DNA of 53,923 nucleotides from Amanita rubescens (GCA_015039365.1 WION01000357.1:1-53923); one strand, 5' to 3'; shown: positions 11,301 to 22,431, numbered from the stretch's first letter. Made by a program: numbers and translations. The notes: generated by a model from the letters alone, not told the origin.

Positions 11301-12936
11301 CGCCGTAAGAGTAGTGCCTGATGCTGTGCTCGATGATACAAATCGATTCAGATCTTCCGTGGTGCCGTTACGGAGAGATGACAAGGGGAATGAGGGGGCT
11401 GTGCCTCCGTGCAAAGAGCCGTGTTGCAAAGCTTGTGATTGTGATGTTGCCAACACCGGAACATTCTGGCGTAAACCATTGTCCTGTACCGACATGAGGG
11501 ACACAGTATCGGTTAGATGCTGCATAGCGGAGACAGAACGCATTTGGGAGCTCCGTAAGCTAGCGGCGCGTGAAGAGTTAGAGCTACCGAGGGAGTTTGG
11601 TGGCCGGCCGGTAGAATCCCCAAGAACCGATCGTTTCTGTGATGAAATCTTATCGTCTGTAGAATAAGATACCTTGGAAGCGACTGTTTCATTAGAGAAG
11701 AGTCGTTTTTGGCCTTTCATATCATTTCTGATTTGAGCCATCAATTCCGCTGCCTGTTGACGGTATTTATTTGACGTGCTCGCTTGTGACTTCACTGTAC
11801 TTGTAGTCGAAGGAGCATGGGAGGACGCTTCTACGAAAGAAGGCAGGCGCGAGGTATCTAGACAGGTAGGAGAATGAATCCGTGAAACGGTCACTGAGAA
11901 CTTACCTACAGGCGCGGATGCTTCGGTATGATTGACTTTGACCTCTTGATCGCTCAAGTTCGGAGAACCCTGGCGAACGCTAGCCACTGTCGATATCGTC
12001 GAGAAGTCGCGAGCTTGTTTAATTTTCTGCATCAAAGTACGTGATTCCCCTACGTAATCTTTCCCTATTGGTTTGGGTCGGCTGATAGAGGCTCCTGCCC
12101 CATCGCCTTCTCCGTAGAAGTCGGTGCGGGGACTGAGCTTAACGCGTTTTGCGCTTCGGAGATGTGGTGTATCAATGCTCGGAACCTCAGAGACGCGAGA
12201 TAAAATTGGATTACAGCTTGTCGGAGAGGGCGTAGTACCGTTTGCGGACCCCGATGGTGTGTTCATCGCAATGGAATCAACCATGGCCGATAGTTGATCG
12301 CGCGTGTACGTATCGTATTGAAATTGAAAGAGGCGTAAGCGTGGATCTGTCGCAGGAGGTGGCGCATGCGGCGTACGTGGCGGATTAGGTGTAATTGGTA
12401 CTTGTGGGAGACTATTTTGACGGGTAGACACATCTCGTGGAACTGAAAACGTAAATTTGTACGCCGTACTGGGCTTTGGTTTCTGGAATGAGAACATATT
12501 AGGAACGTAGGTTTCTAGGATATCCCCGTGCGAACCATGGGATACTGTCGCTGGTGGTCGTGCAGACGATGTCGAAGGCTTCTGTTCTGGAGGAGTTGGG
12601 GGCTCAAACATTGATTCCAGTGGTAACGGTGCAAAAATGCCTTTCATGCCCTTTTTGCTGCGACTAGGCGTCTTTGGTAAGATTGGAGCATTCTGGACAT
12701 CTTCGCGAATCAAAAAAGTGCCAGCCACACGAGATGAGGAAGTAGATCTGCCAACATCAATGTCAGAGTTAACGACAATGTGAGCTGGCAGGGGCGTAGT
12801 GAAGGAAATGGACCGCGTGTTATTGTCGTCATCATCTTCACTCTGATGCTCCTCAGTCGGATTCCAGTTCAATCCACTCGTCTTGTAGTTCCTCTGTCTG
12901 CCACCCAGGAGCTGCCGACGCCAATGTCTGAGACAT
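8305..12936 (-). CDS. CDC11: Cdc11/Nud1-like leucine-rich-repeat scaffold protein
   Basis: Ten exons (12936-10400, 10348-9994, 9939-9868, 9783-9701, 9640-9493, 9440-9349, 9301-9085, 9032-8974, 8919-8640, 8589-8305) encode about 1375 aa. The first two thirds are disordered and Ser/Thr-rich, with GEMIFDKVTMKWIKNP near residue 577 followed by DDPFGDI, a motif I associate with Cdc11/Nud1 and Byr4-type proteins. About 12 leucine-rich repeats follow (LNLNSNHLSWL, LDISRNEVESL, LNLSKNRLMSI, LNVDSNRVDKL) and an LRR-cap end, LAYRGLVMGACPKVRMLDG. Homologues anchor the septation-initiation/mitotic-exit network at spindle pole bodies. Two introns (9302-9348 and 8590-8639) are GC-AG. Two single-base frameshifts are visible: an extra T at about 12855 separating the N-terminal WQTEELQDEWIELES from the long frame, and a missing base in the C-run 8506-8510. 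They cancel in total length. Family assignment rests on architecture; symbol is tentative. Confidence 0.8.
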
Positions 12937-15229
12937 TTCTGCGGCAAATAGGAAGGATATAGGCTGTAAAAGGCGATAGAGATGAGTACGTTCTGCCAGG
13001 CGTTGCGATTTGGCTGTTGAGCCGACGCGTGACTCTCACGTGACCGCGAAAGGCGCGTCTTTATTTGCACCTGCTTTCTTCTGAAGCTGCAGGAATTTGA
13101 AATTACGGGTTGATGATCGAGACGCCCGACAACACCCTAGTCGGGGCGATCTGTTGAACATCAAAGAAATAATTCCGCGATTTTGACAGTTTGATATTGA
13201 ACTGAGCCGGTGCGCAATTTATCCGAATCGGATTATGGTGTTGGTCGATCATCCGAGTCTCAGGTGACGTGATGACCAGCTCCAGTGGGATACCTGACGC
13301 AAACTGTACTCCCCAAACCCCTTGACAAGCTGCGGTCTGTACGTATGCATGTTCTCGAAAAAAGCCTCCAAGATTAGTGTCAGTTTTGATTTCTTATTTC
13401 AGGAGTTGCAGAATCAATCAATCATAATAATATAGGTACACATGCACGCCGTCTCGCGCGCGTTCACCAATAATGTATCAAACCACATAAACTTTTACGA
13501 GTCTGTTCTCGCGTCATGGTTCTTCTTGGATGCTCAACAGAACTTCGTGTCGTCCAATAATCTCGGAGTCAAAGAATTTATGTCAATGTTATATCCAACG
13601 TTGAGTTAATGGTACTTCTCTACGTTTAACGTTGGTATTGACCCCGATCAAGGGATTAATTAGATCTTGCAAATAGTCCTAGCAGTTACTCTATCTTAAG
13701 CACGATCCGAGCAACCCGGCTGCCGTTAGTGAACACAAGTCGTTTGGTTGAACCCGGGTATGCCCGTTACTCAGTGACCCTGTTATCACACAAACTCAAT
13801 GGATTCGCAGGATGGCGCAGCTGCACCGGGTGGGACCACCAAAACACCTGTTAAATGACATACGATGGAGGGAACATTATTTCCCGTATTGGACTGGTGA
13901 AAAAATAGAGATCCAGCGTTGTTTGCGGTAATGACTAACATGTTCCATAACAAGGTCTTCCGTTCTTATAGCATGTGGTGGTCTGACTACTAATAAATTT
14001 TATTAACAATCAGGAATTCGTGACGATGGGATTCAAACGAATGCGAGAAGTCAGATTATGGTTTCAATTTCCCCCTAGGGTGACAAAATCCGCTTATCAA
14101 GCGCGACTTTTACCTTGAAGCCCGGTCCTGGTTCACCAATTTAGTCAATGGACGCAACTAGTGATCGCCGCTCATATTCGATTCCTATGCGCTCCTTGCT
14201 ATAACTATCCGTGTGAACATGCTACCCCCTCTGAGACGTGTTTGAGAAACTCCGTATATGGGCACATTGGGACTCTTTGGGACCTTGCGTGGAAGGTTCG
14301 CCTCGCCGTGGACCACAAATTCGACGATACGCATGAGCAGACCCTCGGTTATACCTCTGTTGCAAAGGGTTGTTACTCGACGAATACACGCTTTTTCACC
14401 CTGACAGGGTATGATGGCTCAGGTGCTCGTTACTCGATTAGACAAGTCTCTTTGCCATCAGAAAGAGCAAGTTTTAGCGATTAATCAGTGCGTATTAATA
14501 TCTCTCAAGTTGACCACACGTTACGCGCGGAAATAAGGCACTGCCAAGGTACCGTATCGGCGCTCTCACGAAACCAGGACTTGGTCTATATAAAGCGGTA
14601 ATCTCCGGTTGGATGCAACGGGCGCAGTCTGGGAACCGAATTGATTATTGGAGACAGGATCTCCCATAACGCTTGAACATACATCCGCCGGTTCTCGGTG
14701 CTGTAACAGTTGCAGGGCTTATTGGCAGAACCGTTCAAGAAGACGAGAAGGTGTGCTGCTATCGTCACCTGTGCCTTGCCACCTCTCAGGGCCAAACGTT
14801 GCGAGACTATAGGCACGCATATTACCAGATTCAGTCAATCGTGCCTAGCTCTAACTCAGCGGCTCCCGAGGTGGTCCCACGGAGTTCTCATTCAACATGC
14901 GGGTGCGGCAAATAGCGGACAAAACATGATTTCCTATGCGATGGCAGACAACAGCCTGCGTGCTAACGTAGTATTGCACGATAGGTATGACTAAAGTAAA
15001 AGGGGATATGGAGTGCGAAAGGTATGCGTGAGGTCAATGCTGCGATGCTAGTGCGATTCCAGTAGTCGATACGGAATAAAAGGAGATAGAGATCAGAAGA
15101 TTTAGTATTCTAGGTGTCATGAAAGGTTTTAGTCTAAGTAAATGTGTGATCGCTTCCGAAGTAGAGAATAACAGGGAGACATATTAGGATCACTTACTGC
15201 ACAATCCGCGACGGAGATGCCCTTTCGTC
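12937..15229. other. Gene-poor interval (2.3 kb)
   Basis: No frame longer than about 107 codons is open and none shows a domain or splice-linked partner. The right end near the scaffold gene should contain its promoter. A TATAAA-like TCTATATAAAG lies at about 14585 on the plus strand, but nothing convincing starts downstream. The composition does not suggest an LTR or transposase. It may hold non-coding transcripts that sequence alone cannot reveal. Confidence 0.5.
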
Positions 15230-15991
15230 TCAGATACGTACAGAAGGCACCAGATTTAGACCATTAAAGAGCCTTTGGGTGTTCTCGGTGCGGCGGAGTA
15301 TGTATTCTTCAAATCCGATCGCACCGGAATTCGTATCAACGGATAAGATGTCTTCCCCTTGCGTGTTGCTCTGTCCTGGCAGGATCCATGGTGACCATGG
15401 AAAAGCAGAGCGCCCTGTAGGGGGCGGCAGGCACTCCTGAGTAGAGGGTGCCTGGTTGCACTGACTGCAACTAGGAGGAAGGGTCGGAGAGAATCCTACG
15501 ATTCTGGTCGTCGTAGATTTTTTGGCATCCGTTGTTCCGTCATAAGTGGATGAAGAGGATGGAACGTTTTCGTTCGGTTCGTGTTCGGTAGCTCTGCGAC
15601 GACGCCTGTGTCCCGGCTTGGCATAAGCAAAGGTATGGGAAACTGGAATCTCGTGGCGCCGCATGGGTGTGTGCAAACGATTTGGTGCATTCACGTTACA
15701 ATTCTTCAGGACTGGAAAGTGATAAAGGAATGGTTCTCTGTCGTAAGAATGTCGTGGTGGCAGAGGTGAAGTGCTTGGGGAAGAAGGAAGATTAGACGTT
15801 ATGGGCGACATCTCAAAAATCATGTCCGGTGATTGTGACTGCTCGACGGAAAACTGCGGTGTATAAGTCGACGGTCGACGCCTCCATGGAATCTCTATTG
15901 GAGTCGATCGACGGCCACAATTATCAAAATGAGAGCAGTCCATGATTCTGACCGCATACATGAGCTTGTTGCAAACAGCTTCGATAGACAA
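15230..15991 (-). CDS. Hypothetical disordered protein, doubtful
   Basis: An open frame of about 250 codons on the minus strand, rich in Ser, Pro, Thr and Arg (RRRRRATEHEPNENV, SQCNQAPSTQECLPPPTG), ends with GFEEYILRRTENTQRLFNG. Length without a stop and the amphipathic end favour coding, but no domain is recognised. Just upstream (about 16010-16090) another frame contains RGVLVFFTFLSVTLAGLPIA, which looks like a membrane segment and is followed by a good donor (GTAAGT at about 16000), so the ORF may be the cytoplasmic tail of a single-pass membrane protein. The phases of that donor and the obvious acceptor (GGTCAG, about 15951) do not join the two frames cleanly, so the 5' part is unresolved. 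The true start is probably an exon boundary rather than the first codon listed. Confidence 0.4.
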   Translation of the reverse strand: MSIEAVCNKLMYAVRIMDCSHFDNCGRRSTPIEIPWRRRPSTYTPQFSVEQSQSPDMIFEMSPITSNLPSSPSTSPLPPRHSYDREPFLYHFPVLKNCNVNAPNRLHTPMRRHEIPVSHTFAYAKPGHRRRRRATEHEPNENVPSSSSTYDGTTDAKKSTTTRIVGFSPTLPPSCSQCNQAPSTQECLPPPTGRSAFPWSPWILPGQSNTQGEDILSVDTNSGAIGFEEYILRRTENTQRLFNGLNLVPSVRI

Positions 15992-16400
15992 CGGACTTAC
16001 AGGCTATGGGAAGTCCTGCGAGAGTAACTGAAAGGAAAGTGAAAAAAACGAGGACACCGCGTGTGCAAGATAGAGAATCGGAGCTGCCCTGGGCTAGGTT
16101 TGAGCCCAGATGATGCCCAGATGGCGTTCTCGTCGAGCAAGCCTGCAAAACACTGGATATCAATGAATATGGCGTGAAAGTGGTATGACGATGATATGAC
16201 GACCCTGGTCTTTCAAAGACCAGCACAGGTCAGAAGGGGATGGAAAGCATGCAAGCCTGGCTCGACCGATCGGGGAGTTGCCTTAATAGGCCTAGTGAAG
16301 AATTAAATCACCGATGACAAATACAGGCAAACAATCCACGCCCACAGATGATATCATAGATAGCCTAGCCACTGTGTCTCGCTCTTGCTCAGTATCCACC

Positions 16401-17534
16401 ATGACCACCACTTACCCTGTTAAAGTACGTATTCTACGGCCATTAATTCTACCTAACCTCTCCTTCAGGTCTCGGGAATTTCCCCCAATACGACCGAGAA
16501 GCATCTTGCTGATTTCTTCTCGTGATTATATCATTCTTTAGACTGTGACCAGAGCCTGATCAATTTCTTCCCTCCAGTTTCTGCGGGAAGTATGTGTTTT
16601 GTCTTGACAAGACGGATCGAGATTTATCATTTCACTAGGATAGCGTCGATGGAACATAAGGGACCAGATGCAACCATTCATTTTGAAAAGGTATCGGCGG
16701 CTAAGACCGCTTTAATGGTAAGGATCAAGGTTTTTAACGGCGAAACATTCATATATGCTATGCGTAGCTAAATGGCGGGTCCTTGGATGGCTCCGCTTTA
16801 CAAGTGACGGCTGAAGGCCCCCACCCGGATGAAGAGGAAGAAGCTGCAAAGCCCACAGCAGATAAAGAAAACCAGCACCCAGATCAACATGAGAAACCTC
16901 GTGCTGCAAGTGAGTAACAATGATTAACACGATCGAGGTAGCTAAGGATGTGAATTCCAGTTGCGGCTGAGTATCTCGCCCATGGATATAAATTAGCAGA
17001 TCACACAATGCAAAGCATGATTGACTTCGATGGTGAGCATTTAACGTTAGAAAGTCATTTCTCCAGTGACTAATCGTTGTCCACAGCTAAGCAAGGGATC
17101 TCCAAGCGCTTCCTGAATTATATACAGACTCTGGACACCAAAGTCGGTGAGAAGGCTTTGGGTCGTCAACAGACCATTTCCGGCAAAGTGCAAGCCACGG
17201 TAGAATCTGCGAGGCAGCAAGCCAGAGCGATTGACGAACAGAAAGGTATTTCTAAGGTAGCCAATGATGTAAGCAAAGGTTGCATGAAGGCACGCAATAT
17301 GTCTAATATCCGTCTTAGTACTACGCGCGTGCACTTGCATCTCCGTGGGGCCAGAAGGTCAAGATCTTTTACACAAGTACATCCAAACAGGTCCACGACA
17401 TTCATGAAGAGGCACGCAGGATTGCTGATCAGCACAAGGCCGGGGAAAACGTTGCGAAAGGCTCATCTGAGGCAGCCGGCCCGAGCGATGCTCAACCCAC
17501 GAAGGAGAAGGAAGCAGCACCCGCTGCGACCTGA
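16401..17534 (+). CDS. vip1: Vip1-type RRM RNA-binding protein
   Basis: Eight exons (16401-16424, 16469-16521, 16578-16589, 16639-16717, 16768-16909, 16961-17032, 17087-17268, 17319-17534) give 259 aa. The N-terminal RRM is VSGISPNTTEKHLADFFSFC with the RNP-like strand DATIHFEKVSAAKTALM and LNGGSLDGSALQV. The C-terminal half matches Vip1-like proteins: VAAEYLAHGYKL, QGISKRFLNYIQTLD, ISGKVQATVESARQQARAID, then NDYYARALASPWGQKV and KQVHDIHEEARRIADQHK. A 12-nt internal exon (16578-16589) encodes the SFCGK junction. The fission yeast homologue is an uncharacterised RNA-binding protein; role here is inferred as RNA binding. The next gene starts 223 bp downstream on the same strand. Confidence 0.92.
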
Positions 17535-17757
17535 TCGTTTAAATTATTTGTGCATTAGACAATGAAGACAAGCGAAATGCATTTACGTTGTCGGAAATCA
17601 TCGGCCGAGGACGGCTGATCAAAACACTCGCCCGTAAGCTCTAAGGCATTCAGATCCGAGTAATTCGTGTCGGCCGATCCAACGCGGGACTGATACAAGG
17701 GGTATTGCAATGGTTGGAAATATATAATGACCCCAACATTGTTCATTGTCAACCACT

Positions 17758-18741
17758 ATGAGAGACGCCTCTGGCTGGAGTGCATCGCTGTACAACCGAA
17801 CAGCGCCGTTTGTTTATTCTTCCGAATACACCGGCCCCGTGCTCTCCTTACTCTCTGCGCGACCTGGAGAAAGAATAATTGACTTTGGTTGTGGCAGCGG
17901 TGAACTGACACTGGACATCCAACAAACCGTGAAAGGTGGAGATGGAGGCAGTGTATGTGGAGTAGACTATAGTGAAAGCATGGTTCGTCCTTTCGCTTGC
18001 GGGTAATGGCTTGTGTCATGTTCTTGTCAGGTACGCAAAGCGGAGGAGAACGGGCTTGAACGAGCATTCAAAGCAGATATTCAGAATCCAGAAGAAGTAG
18101 AAGCAGTCGTTTCGAAGGTTGGAACCAAGTTTGACGCGGTATTCACGAATGCGGCATTGCATTGGTGCAAACGAGATCCAGCTGGAGTACTCGAGAGTGC
18201 CAAGCGTGTTTTGAAGCCTGGAGGTCGTATTGTTGGGGAAATGGGAGGATTCATGAATTGCATAGGTGCGGTTTCCATGTTTTACCAAGTTACACGTGTT
18301 GACAAGACGGCGCCAAGGTATCCGTTCTGCTCTTCATCGCGTCCTCCGCGAGCGTGGGCATGACCCAGAAAGCGTTGATCCATGGTATTTTCCTTCCATG
18401 GAGGACTACGTCAAGGTGAGCGACCGCCTTTTGCAGAAAACGATACTGCCTGTCGTATTCATCGTGCTCGTTAGGTTTTGGTCAGCGCCTCCTTTGAGCC
18501 CACTCACCTTTCCTTGTCTCCGCGCGTCACGCCTTTAAAGACGAACCTCTACGACTGGCTTGAACTCTTCGCAAGGCCTTTCTTCCTCCGCGATATGCTT
18601 GACGAGGAAGCTCGGCAGATTATGCAAGAAGTAGTCGACGTATGCCGGAGAGACTGCCAAGACGAAAGTGGGAAATGGGCCATGGTGTACATGCGTTTGC
18701 GGTTTTCCGCTGTTTTGAAGAATCGGGAGCCTGAGGCTTGA
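17758..18741 (+). CDS. Class I SAM-dependent methyltransferase (trans-aconitate type)
   Basis: Four exons (17758-17982, 18031-18265, 18318-18415, 18475-18741) give 274 aa, close to the 250-290 aa usual for this family. SAM motif I is IIDFGCGSGELT, with an acidic SAM-ribose strand CGVDYSESM, motif III-like FDAVFTNAALHW and VLKPGGRIVGEMGG after it. The helical C-terminal region DWLELFARPFFLRDM and ending MVYMRLRFSAVL resembles trans-aconitate methyltransferase-like fungal proteins. The ATG at 17758 follows a TATATAATG patch by about 30 bp. Substrate is unknown; the family assignment is from motifs only. It sits in a run of three same-strand genes with short gaps, with no evident functional link to its neighbours. 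Confidence 0.88.
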
Positions 18742-18933
18742 TTTACTGCATGTGGTTTTCCGTACGAGATCCGATGTAGAGTAACCGTTCATCATTGTTC
18801 CTGTGCAAGGGCGTCGCTACACGCTGTGGACTCGAGGCTGACACACATCTTCAAATGAAGGTTCAACGTGGCACAGCCGCACTCCGCGCCATGAGTTGAC
18901 CGATCTGACACGCCATCCTTCCTCTTTTGATTC

Positions 18934-18941
18934 TATATATA
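18934..18941 (+). promoter_or_regulatory. TATA-like element before the transporter gene
   Basis: TATATATA inside TTCTATATATACC lies about 36 bp before the transporter ATG at 18977. The spacing to the start codon is short for a TATA box with any leader, so it may instead set a very short 5' UTR or be chance. Confidence 0.3.
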
Positions 18942-18976
18942 CCTAACTTGCTTTATACCTTCTCTTATACGACTAA

Positions 18977-20550
18977 ATGGCCAGGGTAACTCAACGAAAG
19001 ACTTTGAACGGGAACTCGAGAAACCATTCGGTTGCAATTCCCTCTTCGGCGCACGCTTCGTCTGACGAAGAGAAGAACAATCATCGATCCCCCATTCTGC
19101 GGGCACTCCAGCTAGTGCCTGCGTTGATAGATTACCAGGTGGTGAGTTTTACATGTTTCTAATGATGGTGCCAGACGCTCATTAATCCACCGGTTCTGCT
19201 TATCAACTGATTCAACTCCTGAACTCTGATTCTGCGACCACTTTGACTGGATTTCGATAATGTAGCCGCTAGCCATGGTCTTTGGTGGCTGTTGCGCGTA
19301 TGTTCATTGCGTCGTTTTAGTCCCTGTTCATTGACGGGTTTTCTCTCTCTCTCTCCAGGAATGTATGGTCATACGAACAACTGCTCACAACAAGTCCAGG
19401 AATCGGTGTGTCGATTCCTCGTTCGTTCAAAGACGGGAACCCTTACCGATGCGTCGCTGTAACAAGGCTCGGCGCTCACGTTCCTGCAAATGCTATTCAT
19501 TACCCTTCATACGATACCTTCGTTCTTAATCTTCCAAGAAGGAAGCTGGTTTCCTCGACTCAAACCACGACAAGTACCCCTTGGACGGTGGGCTATACAA
19601 GTCCTACTGGTCATCACAAGCTCCTTACTCAATAACTGGGCTCATGCTTACAAAGTGTCGCTGACCATTCTCATCGTGTTTCGTTCAGCTGGTGAGTTTT
19701 TTTTTTGGGAACGCAGACAGTTGTGAATCCTAAAATGTCCCTTCTTCTCAGGCCTGGGTATTTCAATGTTGTTTGGATTCCTGTTTTTGAAGAAACGCTA
19801 TACTGAATCGCAAGTAGTGAGTCCCATCTTGTAGCAAAAATGCGGTACGATGATAATCCTTCCGCCCTCGACAGCTATGCGTGGTCATAGTCTCCGCTGG
19901 TGTCGTCCTCGCTACCGTATCTCGACCTAATACATCGGCAAAGTCGGCAACAATCACCCTCGATTCGATGGAAGATACTAAGACATACATAATCGGCGTA
20001 TCGATGATGGTCGTATCGTCGGTTGCCACTGGCTTTCTAGGCCTGCTACAAGAACTCACCTATCAAACTTACGGACCTTGTTGGAAGGAAGGCGTTTTTT
20101 ACACAGTACGATTACTCCATGATGCGCTGTCTGCCGCTGACTTGTTTCAACCAGCATTTTCTTTCTCTTCCAGTTTTCGCGTTTCTCTTGGATGACATCA
20201 AACTGGGAATATCTAAATTATCATCTACTAGTTCAGGCACTCCATCCGCATTTCCATTCATTGTTTTGCTATGCAATGTTGTAACTCAACTAATCTGTGT
20301 CTCTGGCGTGAACAAACTCAGCGCGGTGCGTCTTCAATTCTTCTGCAAGCGATTGGTCTTGACGGTTCATCAGCAAATGTCATCAGTATCAACCAATCTA
20401 GTGCTAACGACGAGGAAAGCGCTCAGCTTATGTTTCAGTGTCTGGTGGTTTGGAAATGGATGGAACGCAAAGTTTGGACTGGGGGCAGCAATGGTGTTTC
20501 TGGGTAGTATATCTTTCAGCTTAGTTGGACAGAAACCCAAGATATCATAA
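18977..20550 (+). CDS. YEA4: UAA-family nucleotide-sugar transporter (Yea4/SLC35B4-like)
   Basis: Eight exons (18977-19141, 19266-19297, 19359-19405, 19467-19691, 19752-19816, 19875-20105, 20155-20325, 20374-20550) give 370 aa. Family landmarks are MVFGGCCANVWSYEQLL, FLQMLFITLHTIPSFL, LLNNWAHAYKVSLTILIVFR, SAGLGISMLFGFLFLKKRYT, GFLGLLQELTYQTYGPCWKE and, near the end, LVLTTRKALSL and MVFLGSISFSLVGQ. About ten hydrophobic segments are present. The K-x-Y-T and SSVSTNLVLTTRK elements place it with UDP-GlcNAc/UDP-xylose carriers of the UAA family (PF08449). It should sit in ER or Golgi membrane and feed UDP-sugars to the lumen, for chitin or glycan synthesis; exact substrate cannot be read from sequence. 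Exons of 32 and 47 nt show how fragmented genes are here. Confidence 0.92.
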
Positions 20551-20636
20551 TTAGAAATGTTGCACAAGTGCGTTCAGCTCTACATTAATCCTCCACTACA
20601 GTCGATTAACGTCCGCTCGACCTCCAAGTTGCAATC

Positions 20637-21354
20637 CTATCTTGTGGTTGAATTGTTGGTTATTGCGTCCAGCAAAGAGTCCTTGGGGTTTCCCTCATCG
20701 TTGTCGGTTGCGAGATAGCGATGATAATCAAGGCCGCTGGCGGGGGAAACGTTCATGACAGTATCAGCCGTAGAGCGAGGAGAGTGGACCAAGAACGATC
20801 CCATGCTGCGATTTGCCAAGTTGTTTCTGGCCCCCTGGCTATCTACGGAGGCGGTCACCGTTGGAGGGGTTGGGGATCCTGGAGCGGCTGGAAGTCCTGG
20901 AGCGGTTGGAAGTTCTGGAAGTCCTGGAGCGGCTGGAAGTCCTGGGACGGCTGGAAGTCCTGGGACGGCTGGAGCTCCTGGAACGGCTGGAGATATGGCT
21001 GGAACTCCAGGGGCGGCTGGAGGTATGGCTGGAACTCCAGGGGCGGGTAGAGGTATGGCTGGAACTCCAGGGGCGGGTAGAGGTATGGCTGGAACTCCAG
21101 GAACGGCTGGAGGTGCTGGTGGGATTTGCCGCTTTTCCAGGTCATCCTAAAAGCGCATATAAGAAGACTCGGAGCGAGAGCATGGACTGCTTACCTTATG
21201 GACGGTCTCCAAATGATCAACTGAGCCTCGCTGCAACGTTTCGTCAATGGCGAGATGCACACAGCACGTATACACTTACGCGTTCAATCACCGTACTGGA
21301 TGCGAGCGTGCAGAGCGCAATCAAGCCGAGTAGTTTGAATTGTATAGCAACCAT
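20637..21354 (-). CDS. Secreted proline-rich PGVPA-repeat protein with KEX2 site
   Basis: Three exons (21354-21280, 21230-21195, 21146-20637) give 206 aa. Exon 1 encodes a signal peptide, MVAIQFKLLGLIALCTLASS. Exon 2 is 12 codons. Exon 3 opens with DDLEKR, a KEX2-type dibasic site, so the mature chain would begin QIPPAPPAVPGVPA. About 80 residues then repeat PGVPAIPLPA, PGVPAIPPAA, PGAPAVPGLPA and PGLPAAPG units, followed by a non-repetitive tail with two possible N-glycosylation sites (NRS and NNS) and no cysteine after the signal. This fits a small secreted or wall-associated protein such as a repeat-containing effector-like or surface protein; no named family is recognised. The + strand frame through the same repeat is collagen-like but has no signal peptide or splice support. 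Confidence 0.72.
20872..21119 (-). repeat. Coding tandem repeats (PGVPA units, 15-48 bp)
   Basis: In the minus-strand frame of the secreted protein, nested repeats are visible. A 48-bp unit (16 codons, PGVPAIPLPA-type) recurs near 21000-21119, two copies being nearly identical over GGAACTCCAGGGGCGGGTAG on the plus strand. An 18-bp unit based on GGAAGTCCTGG follows at about 20885-20980. Near identity of adjacent copies suggests recent expansion, so copy number may vary between strains. Confidence 0.75.
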
Positions 21355-21549
21355 CGTAGTATGGTAGATAATAAAGAGCGATGTGTAATATGCGGTGGTG
21401 ATAGTAGGAAGTCAAGAAGGAATGACGGCGACGAAGGCGAGCTGAAGGCTTATATATGCTGTCTGGACGACATACGTCATCTTCAACAGTGCTTGATCGA
21501 AAGTGTAGTGTCCTTTTTGGGTTAGTCTATTTACGTCTTCTTCTTAAGG
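21355..21549. promoter_or_regulatory. Shared promoter between two divergent genes
   Basis: These 195 bp separate the start codons of the secreted repeat protein (-) and the DUF202 protein (+). A TATATATG patch at 21451-21458 reads CATATATA on the minus strand about 97 bp upstream of the secreted gene's ATG, a plausible TATA box for it. No other clear element is seen. Confidence 0.4.
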
Positions 21550-22431
21550 ATGCTTCTGGGCGTTCAAGGGCGCTTAAGTTTCTTCATGCAAGATCCTACA
21601 TTTCTGTCCCGGGACTTTCTGGAGACTGGGAGTGGCGGTAACGTAGCCGATCTCGAGACGGCCCGTCTACTCTCGGCAGAGTCCTGCATTCCGTCGTACG
21701 TAAGCACGACCCGTGGCCAGGGTCACTGCGACAACGATAACCCAAGCAAAAATCGACGACGAAACACTGCGGGATCAAGCATGGGGAAGGGAGAAGGTTC
21801 TGGGCAGGAGACTCCACAAAGCGTCGCAACTTTAAATGGCTCAAGGCCATCCAGTGCATCCCCCAGCACCATGGACAAAACCAACCGAGAAAGTGAACCT
21901 CGAAGGGCGAGGTTCTGTATTGCATTGATTTCCAAAGTTTCCTTGACGTTGAAGAACTCGGGAAGCGTCGCCCGCGACCATCTGGCATTGGAAAGGACGT
22001 TCTTGGCGTATGTAAGGACTAGTCTGGGCTTAGTGACCGCCGGCGTTGGTGCGTAGGCCTCGTCCTGTATTGTCTTGGCATGCACTGACTCGAGCTTTGA
22101 TCTCTTCACTAGCGCTGGTACAACTATTCATGACGGCCAAGCCAGTTAACTTCAATGGGACCAGATTCCGTGTCATGATACGAGCGCTCGGAGCATCCAC
22201 CGTAGTCCTCGGCCTGATTGTACTGGCGATCGGTTAGTCAAGCCCGTAACAATTGGATGTCTTTTTCCTTATTTATACTCGACAGGTGTCATTCGTTATT
22301 TTTCAATTCAAGCAGCACTTACGACAGGAATGTTCCCAGCTGCTCGGCTGTCTGCAAGTGCAATAGCGATTGCGATTGCGATCCTAACTTCGGTCACGCT
22401 TGGCATTATAATGGCTGGTACCAAGGTGTGA
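21550..22431 (+). CDS. DUF202-domain membrane protein
   Basis: Three exons (21550-22048, 22113-22232, 22286-22431) give 254 aa. The DUF202 signature is SGSVARDHLALERTFLAYVR followed by TSLGLVTAGVG; two more hydrophobic segments follow (GASTVVLGLIVLAIGVIRYF and AIAIAIAILTSVTLGIIMA), giving the usual three-helix layout. The N-terminal 110 residues are polar and Ser-rich. In-frame ATGs exist at 21550, 21589 and 21781; the early one is chosen because EETARLL-like DLETARLLSAE appears to be part of the protein, but the start is uncertain. DUF202 also occurs in VTC-complex subunits and bacterial YidH-type proteins; here it is a stand-alone domain of unknown function. Confidence 0.82.

Noticed and set aside
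14161..14484. 107-codon plus-strand ORF in a gene-poor stretch
   Set aside because: No motif, no paired introns, ordinary length for chance in this composition.
20755..21150. Plus-strand collagen-like GAPG/GSPG ORF
   Set aside because: It is the antisense shadow of the PGVPA-repeat protein; it lacks a signal peptide, splice partners and a sensible start, whereas the minus frame has all three.
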